DNA of 64,000 nucleotides, from contig CAXUDB010000002.1 in NCBI GenBank assembly GCA_964249755.1, positions 1,426,001 through 1,490,000 on the forward strand, in the 5' to 3' direction. The notes beneath the pieces are model-generated. The model searched no databases and was not told the DNA's origin. It was given only the letters and a program-made list of their open reading frames with translations. This document shows, piece by piece, positions 7,983 through 15,838 of this stretch. The position numbers and the translations under genes were made by a program. This DNA comes from Ilyomonas sp964249755. GTDB lineage: Bacteria > Bacteroidota > Bacteroidia > Chitinophagales > Chitinophagaceae. Each line of letters starts with the position of its first letter. Within the stretch, counting starts at the first letter, position 1.

Positions 7983-9410
7983 TTACTCTTTCAACAACTT
8001 TATAGCTAGTATTCTTGAACCTCCATTTACATGTAGTAAGTATAAACCGCGAGATATATTATCAATTGTAATGAGTTTAGATATATTTCCTGCTGGCAGG
8101 TTGTAATGTTGCGTAAGCACATTTCTGCCTTGCATATCGTAAATTGAAATTTCAATGTTAGCCGGAGTAGGGTTAAAAAAATTAAGGGTGAAACTATTTC
8201 CTTTAATGGGATTTGGATTTACAGATGCCGTAAATTTAAGTTCATTGTCGATAATTTTGGTATCGCTCAATTGTGCAGTTCCATCCCTGTTTTCTATCTG
8301 AAGCCTATAATACAGTTTGCCAGACGTTAGTTGCGATATATTGTCATTATAGACATAAGACATTAGTGAATTGTTACCGCCAGTGGCAGCCGTGTGGCCA
8401 ATGGTAATAAAATTTACTCCATCAACGCTTCTTTGTATAGAGAATGAGGAAACATTTGTTTCGTTAGACGTTTGCCAATGCAAAGTCACCAAAGAATTAT
8501 TACGCAAAGCTGTAAAACCTATGAACTGTAAGGGTAATACTGAAGAACAGTTTTTATAAGCTGTAATATTCTTAATATCATTTTCCCAAGCATTATTACG
8601 CCAGTTCTGATACTCTTCTTGAACTGGTAATGTATCGCCGTCATTGTAGGTTAAAAAGGTGCGACTTAGATTAACTAAGTACGGCGTTGGATAATTTGTC
8701 CAATTCTGGAATAGATAATTACTTAACCGGTTTAATGAATCATAGCTATTAGTTTGCAAAGTACTATTTACCCAATTGCTATCTATCCAGCTTTTGTTTG
8801 TGTCGCTTTGTAATTTTTGAAAAGGTGTATATACAAGTGTATCTTTTGAATAAGGTTGCCAGTTCTTTGTAAGTGAATTGTAATTGTAATTTAAAGTTCG
8901 TATGGCGTTATAATTATTATTATATAAATAATCCCTTTTGTAAGAATCAGACCATCCTGATGGCGTATACCAATATTGTGAAATATAGGTAGTAATCAAA
9001 TTATTACTATCGTAAGAATAGCGGTCTGCCGAGTAAGTTGACCAAGCACCGTTCTCCCATCTATCTATGATCAAGCTGTCGGTGCTTTTGAAAGCATTTA
9101 GGTATCTGGTGAACCTATATTGACTTACCCAGGAGTAATTTATCCAGCCATATTGTATCTCCTGTTGAATGTTGGAAGAGTATGTAATTGTTATTAAACC
9201 TGCATTTTGCGGAGTTGAATTACTATAAGAATAAGTTAGTGCGGAATCCAATTCGCAATTAATATTATAAGAAAATTTCGTATACCCGTCGAAAACATAT
9301 CGGTTGCCGTTATAGGGTTGCCATTGATAATGTAAAATCGAATCAGGAAGTTGGGCATGCGCACAAAAGAACAAAATCAGACTTCCAAAGAGGGTAATAA
9401 TATAACGCAT
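7983..9410 (-). CDS. T9SS-exported surface protein with tyrosine-rich repeats
   Basis: Signal peptide MRYIITLFGSLILFFCAHAQ. Residues about 30-285 are a low-complexity beta-rich region, rich in Tyr, Trp, Asn and Ser, with recurring units of the type W-x-NxxYDSxNRL or YSYDSNNLIT. These resemble the YD-like repeats of secreted Bacteroidota proteins. A fibronectin-like domain follows at about 295-385 (LHWQTSNETNVSSFSIQRS). The last about 75 residues are a T9SS type A sorting domain (NPNPIKGNSFTLNF, IYDMQGRNVL, GLYLLHVNG). It is therefore exported across the outer membrane and anchored or released. No enzymatic motif was seen; adhesion or matrix function is a guess. Monocistronic. Confidence 0.8.
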   Translation of the reverse strand: MRYIITLFGSLILFFCAHAQLPDSILHYQWQPYNGNRYVFDGYTKFSYNINCELDSALTYSYSNSTPQNAGLITITYSSNIQQEIQYGWINYSWVSQYRFTRYLNAFKSTDSLIIDRWENGAWSTYSADRYSYDSNNLITTYISQYWYTPSGWSDSYKRDYLYNNNYNAIRTLNYNYNSLTKNWQPYSKDTLVYTPFQKLQSDTNKSWIDSNWVNSTLQTNSYDSLNRLSNYLFQNWTNYPTPYLVNLSRTFLTYNDGDTLPVQEEYQNWRNNAWENDIKNITAYKNCSSVLPLQFIGFTALRNNSLVTLHWQTSNETNVSSFSIQRSVDGVNFITIGHTAATGGNNSLMSYVYNDNISQLTSGKLYYRLQIENRDGTAQLSDTKIIDNELKFTASVNPNPIKGNSFTLNFFNPTPANIEISIYDMQGRNVLTQHYNLPAGNISKLITIDNISRGLYLLHVNGGSRILAIKLLKE

Positions 9411-9478
9411 AAGAGTGTAGTTATTGATGGTGCTAAAATAATATGTTTTTATTAGTAAACAATTGGAAAGAATCTTTT

Positions 9479-9625
9479 TTTGTATTGAACCTTAAAGCAC
9501 GTCGGATTAAGACGGAAACTCGCCGGAGTGACACGAGAGCCCGGCGGACTGCATGGGAAGCTGGCGGTTACGCTACGAAACCCGCCGGATTGACTAAAGA
9601 AGGCGATTGTGTTGCCAGAAAATGG
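9479..9625. repeat. Degenerate 21-bp-period array F
   Basis: Seven 21-bp units at 9479, 9500, 9521, 9542, 9563, 9584 and 9605. The best ones share CGCCGGA at the start and ACGAAA near the end. GC-rich compared with the flanking DNA. It lies between the divergent T9SS-protein gene and the DUF2306-like relic. A 76-codon open frame runs through it but has no recognisable content. Confidence 0.6.
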
Positions 9626-9687
9626 GATCGATGTGAAAGCGAAAGAAATGACGCTGTGATTTGGAAAGAATAATTTGGTGTGAAATG

Positions 9688-9731
9688 AGCGGAGGCTCAA
9701 AAATAGCAGGCACAAGCAAGTGGTTGCTGCC
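9688..9731. repeat. REP-like dispersed element, copy 2
   Basis: It matches the first half of copies at 6612 and 15485 closely (GGAGGCTCAAAAATAG then GGCACAAGC). The hairpin half has diverged. It directly abuts the 5' end of the DUF2306-like relic, whose N-terminal coding part is missing. Confidence 0.55.
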
Positions 9732-9739
9732 TGACGGCA

Positions 9740-10157
9740 GCTTTGGGAGGGTTAAGCTTTATTGTGTTGAAAGGTACCATTGGCGGCACCCTTATGGATG
9801 TTGGCTTTGCACTGTATGGCGTGCTTACGTTGATCTGATCCGTTGAAACCTTCCGGCATGCTAAGAGCAGGACGCATTGATAAACACCGCGCTTTGGCAT
9901 TGCGGCTATATGCCCTGGTAATTAGCTCGTGGCTGTACCGTATTGATTATGGATCTTAGTTTATGCTGGCTGGCAAAGCCGGTCATCTTAAAGATTTTAC
10001 GGGCATTAAGGACAGGAATAATGGCTTTCTTCTTTTATATACCTAACCTGCTGGTGGCAGAAGCCTTTATCAAGTCGCAAAGAAAAGAGATGCTTGTCTG
10101 GCTTACGGCATTGTCTGTTGCTGGTTTACTCTCTATGACGGCACTGCTGTTTACCTG
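9740..10157 (+). pseudogene. DUF2306-like integral membrane protein, multiply disrupted
   Basis: Three consecutive frames together spell the second half of a DUF2306-type membrane protein. They read GGLSFIVLKGTIGGTLMDVG and FALYGVLTLI, a TGA (9836-9838), SVETFRHAKSR; then IDKHRALALRLYALVISSWL and YRIDYGS, a TAG (9957-9959), FMLAGKAGHLKDFTG; then MAFFFYIPNLLVAEAFIKSQ. The HR...RLYAL...YRI core with flanking hydrophobic helices is characteristic. Both internal stops lie where Trp would be natural. Two frameshifts plus two stops make a true relic, not a single sequencing error. The N-terminal helices are absent, and a REP-like element occupies that place. The function of the family is not established. 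Confidence 0.65.
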
Positions 10158-10184
10158 AAAAAGATAAACAGCCGGCTAAAATTT

Positions 10185-10574
10185 ATGGTTGCTGATGCGG
10201 AAGAACACGGGCGACGACTGGACAACCGGCTTGGCTATTGTTACGGGTTGGGTAGTTTTCGGGCTGAAGGGGCACTCTATTCCTTTGTCTGCCTTTTGAA
10301 ACATCCCGAAGAACTGAGAGTGAAGGGCTGCTTCCTCCACATCGCACCGTTTTCTCGCGATGGTGCCGGAACCGGAACGATAAGATACGAGGAACAAGAA
10401 TATTTGTTTCAGAACTTGCATGATGTTTGAACCGCAGCAGAGAAACAAAAGCGCATGAAAGACATGACCCGTGATATTGTAGGAAGAGTTTTCCTGTTTG
10501 CCGGCCTAACGGCAGCAATGTACTTTATTCATTTATTGTCATGGAAAAAAGAACATGGTGAGGAACCCTGGTAA
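10185..10574 (+). pseudogene. Unrecognised disrupted frame with a membrane-anchored tail
   Basis: The frame starting MVADAEEHGRRLDNRLGYCY runs to TGA 10428-10430, and the same frame continues after it as TAAEKQKRMKDMTRDIVGRV and FLFAGLTAAMYFIHLLSW to TAA 10572-10574. The tail contains one convincing membrane helix and a charged end (KKEHGEEPW). The 39-residue segment from ATG 10455 could be an independent small membrane protein. The first part is less protein-like. I do not recognise the family. It follows the DUF2306-like relic and may be part of the same decayed block. Confidence 0.3.
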
Positions 10575-10757
10575 AAGAATATCAAAAGAGTAAAAATTTC
10601 TTCTTGCGTTCCAACATCGTCTTCTGAAAGGGACGATGCGGTATGATGGAAAGGCACCCTGCAATGAAACAGGACCTTGCCGCTTCACCACATCGTCCCT
10701 TTCCTGACTATATTGGAGCCGGAGGAAGGCTGAGTTTTGCATTGACGTTTGTTCGTG

Positions 10758-11213
10758 TTAAACAAACTTTCTGATGCTCATCATGTATCCCAGGTGCAGC
10801 CCTTCGTGATAGTTATTGCATTCTAATGCATCTTGTATAGAAGCTATATGAAAGCCGGTTCCGGTTGTTCTTTCGTTGTAGGAAACGAAGATTCCTTTTG
10901 CGAAATCTGTTTTTGTTTTTTCTATCAGGGAAGTAAGAAGCATTCTCAGTTCATCCCTTTCTTTTTCAGAAACCGGTGCAGTTGGTTTTGTTCCGGATTG
11001 ATATTTATTCAACAATTCGTCTGAAATATAGCCTTGCAGATTTGAGCCTTTGTAAACCAGCTTTTGTTGGGAGACAATGATGTGCCCGATGTTCCAGATG
11101 AGGTTGTTATGAAAACCATCCGGAGTTGTATTGAGCTGATCCAGGGAATAATTTTCGAAAAAATTGAGATAAAGCCTGCGGCTTGTTTGCCACGCCTTGA
11201 ATACAGTTTCCAT
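10758..11213 (-). CDS. DinB-like four-helix-bundle protein
   Basis: A 151-residue cytoplasmic protein of the DinB/YfiT superfamily. Four predicted helices carry putative metal ligands in NIGHIIVSQ (helix 2) and NYHEGLHLGYM (helix 4), the usual His triad of the fold. Family members are metal-binding and some act as thiol-dependent transferases; the specific reaction here is unknown. It has the normal length and starts at METVFKAWQTSRRLYLNF. It sits alone, divergent from the next gene across repeat array A. Confidence 0.85.
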   Translation of the reverse strand: METVFKAWQTSRRLYLNFFENYSLDQLNTTPDGFHNNLIWNIGHIIVSQQKLVYKGSNLQGYISDELLNKYQSGTKPTAPVSEKERDELRMLLTSLIEKTKTDFAKGIFVSYNERTTGTGFHIASIQDALECNNYHEGLHLGYMMSIRKFV

Positions 11214-11473
11214 TTTATTTGGTTAGTGTTTTTGTTCCTGGTTTATGTATCTTCTTTTGCCCTATTTCAATATCTGCTCTCAACGCGGAAAATGCGATAA
11301 AATTACAGGACTTCTCTTTTATGAACCGTTTTCTTTGGGAGCGATTGCTGGATAGGGAAATGAACCTCAGAAGGTGAGCGAAGTTGAAAGCTATGTTCCG
11401 TGCTGCCGCATCTTTGGTTGTGATAAGCCAGGTTGAGTGTGAGAACTTTCTCAGCGATTTTAACTGCTACAGC

Positions 11474-11725
11474 CTGTCTTTATGTTGTTCAAGACTTTCT
11501 CTACGTTGTTCCCGTTCTTCTCTACGTCACCGAAGATCTTCTCTATGTTAAACAAGACATTCTCTACGTTGTTGCAGGTCGTCTCTACGTCATCAAAGAC
11601 CTTCTCTATGTTGAAAAAGACTGTCTCTACGCCATTATAGGTCATCTCTATGTTGCATCAGGCGTTCTAGATGTCGAACGAGACCGTCTTTACGTTGCAC
11701 AAGACTTCCTCTATATTGCTTCGGC
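11474..11725. repeat. Degenerate 21-bp-period array A (12 units)
   Basis: Twelve consecutive units of exactly 21 bp, starting CTGTCTTTATG at 11474 and ending at 11725. The conserved core is TCTCTAYGTTG followed by a variable part ending CAAGA or similar. It is pyrimidine-rich on the + strand. Open frames run through it on both strands as heptapeptide repeats (+: DLLYVxx; -: NNVEKVL). No signal peptide, partner or motif supports translation. It lies between the divergent DinB-like gene and a broken secreted-protein gene. The intervening 11214-11473 holds nothing else recognised. Confidence 0.8.
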
Positions 11726-11842
11726 TCGCTTCGATTCCGCTTCTCTTTTGCCTGATGAAGTGACGCTGTTTTATTGCCGTTGCTGAAAACGCTATTTGTT
11801 TGCTTTTAGAAATGAGTTTTATTTACAAGAAACTAAGTTGTC

Positions 11843-12913
11843 ATGCATCGATTCTGTTTTTTACTGCTTGTTTTGTTGTTTATCCAAGCAGTTCACGCGC
11901 AGTCATCTAATCCCTTGTGGATATGGCCTCAAACGGCTAAGGATGCACCTGTATGGGGTATAAAAAATGGCAGTACTATGTCTTTGTGGCCGGCAGCCGC
12001 CGAATTAACCAAATCGGACGGTGGTCCCCGGGGGTTGCTTCGTATTGGTTATAACTATCTGGGCACTGATTTTCTCATCAATTTTATAGCTATTGAACCT
12101 TTTGTGGAAGGTGATATGGAATTCAGTGAAATCTCTCTTTCAACTGTTGACGGTAAATGGGGAAAGTTTATATGGGCGGCAGATTCAACCCGAAGCAGCC
12201 ATTACACAGGTACAGCCAATGTTCGGGGAGCCATCACACACCCAGATAGCCTGCACCCCGAAGTAGAAGCGCTTTATTTTTACCTGTTGATGGAACCGTT
12301 TAAGAATGGTGCGCACCCTTACCTGAAGGTGAACCTACGAGATGATGAACCGGGTGAAGTAAGCCTGCAGATATTTAATGAAGATAACAGTGCAAAGATG
12401 GAACGTTGCGCCCTGACTGCAACAATGGGTACTTATTCGAGGCTGCGGTTGCTGTATGTAAAGAATAGTGTGGTTGATGCCAAGCAACTATTTGCCGGTT
12501 ATAATGATATTGATTTCGTAGAAAAGCAACCATACCCATACAGACAGATGATGCGCACGAAAAGGGTGATTATATAGCCGTGATGGAATCCAGTGAAAAC
12601 TTCGGGCAACTGGCTGATTGGCCTCAGCAACCTGCTTATATGTTTAGAAACGGCTGGCGTTAGCGGCCCTTTTACAAGCTAACCCAATACGGGAGAAAGC
12701 CGGCGAAGGATGCAGACACTTCGTTGGTGGTGCGCGTAAACGGACGTAAAAAATACCGGAGCGGCGGAAGCCTGGATCAATTTGTTTACATTAAGATTCC
12801 GGGTGGCGAGGCTTTCGAGAACTTTGAAGTAAGAGATACTTATCATGCAGTAGAAACCTTTGTTTTTTGGCTTGTCGCTGTTAAGTGCTGACGAGTTACT
12901 TGATAAACTCTGA
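11843..12913 (+). pseudogene. Large exported protein of unknown family, disrupted by frameshifts and a TAG
   Basis: The first frame (11843-12577) encodes a signal peptide (MHRFCFLLLVLLFIQAVHAQ) and about 220 residues of beta-rich mature protein, then goes out of frame. The other frame continues convincingly (THEKGDYIA-like start at about 12550, VMESSENFGQLADWPQQPAY) to a TAG at 12661-12663. It goes on through RPFYKLTQYGRKPAKDADTS and KIPGGEAFENFEVRDTYHAV, where a run of six T near 12865 shifts the frame again, to end in GLSLLSADELLDKL at TGA 12911-12913. At least three lesions. The intact protein would be about 355 residues, exported. No family is recognised. Confidence 0.65.
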
Positions 12914-12987
12914 CCGGACAGTAAGCTGGTTGCGGCACCGTCCTCTTTTTATTGCCACTTAGTGGAAATATTTAGTTAGTGTGTCAA

Positions 12988-13074
12988 TCGCAGATTTATG
13001 CATAGGAAGAGCGAAGTTAAAAACTAGGGTTGGCTCTGTGCGGCATGCTTCCATGAGGTGAGACATATGATTAT
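12988..13074. repeat. Dispersed repeat family 2, copy 1
   Basis: It shares TCGCAGATTT, AGCGAAGTT, TGGCT and TGTGCGGCATGCTT in the same order with 20452-20525 and 23195-23273. It lies in the 327-base gap before the VCBS-type gene, which otherwise holds only that gene's promoter. Confidence 0.6.
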
Positions 13075-13174
13075 TGACAGATCAGATGCCTGCTTTATCC
13101 GGACTCCTGCTCTGCGGAACCTATTGCAGAAACGAGTAACTTTTATGTTTCAAAAAAAATATTTTACGAAGTAA

Positions 13175-13206
13175 TTTCAGGTTAAATTATGAAAGTAATA
13201 AATTTG
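13175..13206 (+). promoter_or_regulatory. Bacteroidota-type promoter
   Basis: TTTC, 20 bases, then TAAATTTG, against the consensus TTTG / TAnnTTTG. The start point would be about 13213, some 28 bases before the ATG at 13241, which is a normal leader length. Confidence 0.55.
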
Positions 13207-13240
13207 TTATCATTTTACTTTTAAACCAACATTCAATTTT

Positions 13241-14764
13241 ATGAAAGCCTTTTTACAACGCTCTACATCTCTTTGCCAGCAAAATGTAAAACAAAAGAAA
13301 CCACTATCCTTTCTAAAAACTCTCCCGCTGCTGGTAGGAGTTGTTTTTTTTGGAGCGGGTGCCAAAGCTCAAAATTATCATACCTATCACAATGCGGATT
13401 CTGCCAACCCAATACTGAATGCGACGCCAAAACCGCAAAATATTATCGGTATGCAGTTTTTTGATGTTGACGGCGACAAAGACCTGGACTGTTACATGAC
13501 GACTTCTGGAAGCGATAAACCTCTTCTGTATAAAAATGTAGGCACTCTTAAACGACCGGAATACCAGCTAAGCAGTTCTAACGGTTTTGAAGATGTAACG
13601 CTGGTTCAATCCAACACAAAGCGGTTCGGGTTTTTTGATTTTGACAATGATGGTGACATGGATTTTTTTTATGAAGGCTACCACATAGGTATACCTGCCA
13701 CCAATAATTACTCTTTTATAAAAACGTATACAAATGATGGAACCAAAACAAAACCTCATTTTGTTGATGCCAGTACCTTTTTTTCATTACCGTATGCTAC
13801 CAGTTTGAATGGTTATTACTATTTCACATTCCAGGATGTTGATGGCGATGGTGACCTGGATTATGCGTTCAGTGCTAACACCCCTGGCAATGGCTATTCT
13901 TACACCACCGATATTTATTTGAATACCAGCACAAGCGGCCTAGCTACGCTCACCAGATCATTTTATGGCACTGAGATACTTCAGGCTAACCATGCTTTTT
14001 ACGATTTCAGCGGCGATGGGTTGCCAGACTGTATGCTGAGCTACGGTACGAATGGAACCCAATTTTTTCAGAACATAGGATCACCTGACACGCCTTACGT
14101 CAATATTTATCGTTATGGCCCTCCTCCCTACCCGCCTACGCCTGATTTCGGAAATATTGATGTCAGAACGATTGTAGACCTTAACAACGACGGACAGCCC
14201 GAAGTGTTTAATACCTTAGGCAACTACGCAACGGTTGTACCGGTTCCTGTATTAAAGGCAACCATAACACATAGTGGGGGTAAAACAATTACCAAGCTTT
14301 CAGCTACTACGCAACTGCCCGGTTATAAATACCAGTGGGAATACAATGGGAAGAAAAAGGCGGGAGCTACTAAACCTACCATTAATGCTTCCACCCCTGG
14401 TAAGTATGTGCTGTATATAAAGGATAGTCTGGGTATCGGGGTATCGCTGCCATACATTACGCCATCGCAAAAAAGCAGTAGCACAAGTGAACTGATAGTA
14501 ACGGCAAAGCCAGCTCTACAGGCAGTTACCGCACAGGTGTATCCCAATCCTTTTGTGCAAAGTGTAACGCTCACATTTTCCGGTGGCAGCTCCTCCGTAA
14601 CTAAGATTATCCGCGTCACCGATATGTCGGGTAGAAGATGGCTAACACAAACCACCAGCGCCACGAGTTTGCAAATCGGCGCTACTCTCCCTAAAGGAAT
14701 GTACCAGCTGGAAATTTGGCAAAACAATGCGCTGACTTATCATACAAAGATTCTGAAACAATAG
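13241..14764 (+). CDS. T9SS-exported protein with FG-GAP/VCBS-type calcium repeats
   Basis: A long N-terminal signal region (hydrophobic part LPLLVGVVFFGAGAKAQ at about 30-45) is followed by five FG-GAP/VCBS-like repeats marked by Asp-rich calcium loops: FFDVDGDKDLD, FFDFDNDGDMDFF, FQDVDGDGDLDY, FYDFSGDGLPD and VDLNNDGQPEVF. These form a beta-propeller. An Ig-like module (YQWEYNGKKKAGATKPT) and a C-terminal T9SS sorting domain (VYPNPFVQSVTLTFSGG, VTDMSGRRWL, GMYQLEIW) complete it. It is a surface or released calcium-stabilised protein, probably adhesive; no catalytic residues were seen. It has its own promoter and a strong downstream terminator, so it is monocistronic. Confidence 0.85.
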   Translation: MKAFLQRSTSLCQQNVKQKKPLSFLKTLPLLVGVVFFGAGAKAQNYHTYHNADSANPILNATPKPQNIIGMQFFDVDGDKDLDCYMTTSGSDKPLLYKNVGTLKRPEYQLSSSNGFEDVTLVQSNTKRFGFFDFDNDGDMDFFYEGYHIGIPATNNYSFIKTYTNDGTKTKPHFVDASTFFSLPYATSLNGYYYFTFQDVDGDGDLDYAFSANTPGNGYSYTTDIYLNTSTSGLATLTRSFYGTEILQANHAFYDFSGDGLPDCMLSYGTNGTQFFQNIGSPDTPYVNIYRYGPPPYPPTPDFGNIDVRTIVDLNNDGQPEVFNTLGNYATVVPVPVLKATITHSGGKTITKLSATTQLPGYKYQWEYNGKKKAGATKPTINASTPGKYVLYIKDSLGIGVSLPYITPSQKSSSTSELIVTAKPALQAVTAQVYPNPFVQSVTLTFSGGSSSVTKIIRVTDMSGRRWLTQTTSATSLQIGATLPKGMYQLEIWQNNALTYHTKILKQ

Positions 14765-14827
14765 ATCGGGAGGCGGGCCGTATGTGACATTGCATCCTCT
14801 TGTCTTTTAACTTGTTGCCTCTATATG

Positions 14828-14857
14828 AAGGTCGGTACACTTACCGACCTTCTTTTT
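14828..14857 (+). terminator. Rho-independent terminator
   Basis: Perfect 10-bp stem AAGGTCGGTA / TACCGACCTT, 4-base loop, followed by CTTTTT, about 64 bases after the stop of the FG-GAP protein gene. Confidence 0.85.
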
Positions 14858-15045
14858 GTGCTGGTGTTGGTGTTTATCACGAACAACAGCACAAAACTTT
14901 ACTTGGTATATGTGTGGTATGCTTTGCTGAGTTGATTTTGTACGCTGAAGATGTTTTTTACCTTTCGCTTCGCTGCCCGGATATTGTTGTTCTCTGATTG
15001 TGTATTGTTCAATTCGATTTTGATATTGTGCTTCAACTTTTTCCT

Positions 15046-15460
15046 GATGGAATGTGCCCGGAAGCCGATAGAATATGCCGGGAAGCGAATGGAATGTGCT
15101 GGGAAGCACTTAAAATGTCGTGGGAAGTGGATGCCGAGTGCCAGGAAGTGGATGGAATGTTGTGGGAAGCACATGGAAGGTGTTGGGAAGTGGATGCCGA
15201 GTGCCAGGAAGTGGATGGAATGTTGTGGGAAGCACATGNNNNNNNNNNNNNNNNNNNNNNNNNNNNNNNNNNNNNNNNNNNNNNNNNNNNNNNNNNNNNN
15301 NNNNNNNNNNNNNNNNNNNNNNNNNNNNNNNNNNNNNNGAAGGTGTTGGGGAGCGGATGCCGAGTGCCGGGAAGTGGATGGAATGTGCTGGGAAGCGGAT
15401 GGAATGTGTCAGGAAGCGGATGAAATGTGTTGGGAAGCGAATGGAAGGTGGTTGGGTATT
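15046..15460. repeat. Degenerate 21-bp-period array B, spanning the assembly gap
   Basis: Nine 21-bp units from 15046 to 15234, then 100 N, then about five more units (15356-15460). Units begin GATGGAATGTG and end GGGAAGCG. A three-unit, 63-bp block occurs twice in tandem with identical sequence (from 15130), giving a higher-order repeat. It is strongly purine-rich on the + strand. Heptapeptide frames run on both strands. It lies between the convergent FG-GAP gene and the histidine kinase gene. The gap length is probably arbitrary and units are probably missing. Confidence 0.8.
15239..15338. other. Assembly gap (100 N)
   Basis: Exactly 100 undetermined bases inside array B, most likely where near-identical repeat units could not be assembled. 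Confidence 0.95.
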
Positions 15461-15484
15461 TTTTGTGGCGCGGTAGTATGGGCA

Positions 15485-15528
15485 AGCGGACGCTTAAAAA
15501 AGGGGAGCACAAGCGGGACGCTTGCGCC
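15485..15528. repeat. REP-like dispersed element, copy 3
   Basis: AGCGGACGCTTAAAAA followed by GCACAAGCGGGACGCTTGC. The second half is a 9-bp stem with a GGA loop and one mismatch. It is the best hairpin of the three copies and abuts array B on one side and a truncated frame on the other. Confidence 0.65.
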
Positions 15529-15782
15529 AGAAATGGGGTGATTCTACACAGACGCTTACTTATCATGCAAACAAATTTGTGATCTCGGATAGACAAGGCA
15601 GCGAAACGAAGAAATACGAACTGGACAAGCTCGAGATTTATTATTGGAATTCCGGTTACCAGGAATACAGTGCACAACGGAAGCACATTGTTGTGATTGA
15701 TGATACTCTGTTGATTGAACAAGTTATCAGCAATCAGCCAAACGCCAGCACTGGCAGCTTCCTTTTTTATCATGCGAAATAG
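15522..15782 (+). pseudogene. Truncated frame of unknown origin
   Basis: The open frame contains a protein-like stretch (FVISDRQGSETKKYELDKLE, then VVIDDTLLIEQVISNQPN) and ends in TAG. Its beginning coincides with the REP-like element at 15485-15528, so any original 5' part is missing. Codon use looks normal for the window. Family not recognised; it may be a gene remnant cut by the element, or chance. Confidence 0.3.
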
Positions 15783-15838
15783 AATTTCTTCGTTCTCTGC
15801 AATGTGCCGGGCAGAGCCATTGCGGGAGGAGAATAAAA

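Noticed and set aside
11433..11786. A 117-residue protein with DLLYV heptapeptide repeats
   Set aside because: It is a readthrough of the 21-bp array A; the opposite strand is open as well, there is no signal peptide, domain or partner, and other arrays give the same effect.
2354..12663. Recoding of TAG as an amino acid
   Set aside because: TAG ends several intact essential or operon genes here (fusA at 28473-28475, sulfatases 3 and 4), and the genes with internal TAG often carry other lesions.
15046..15460. CRISPR array
   Set aside because: The units are contiguous and degenerate, with no constant repeat alternating with unique spacers and no cas genes nearby.
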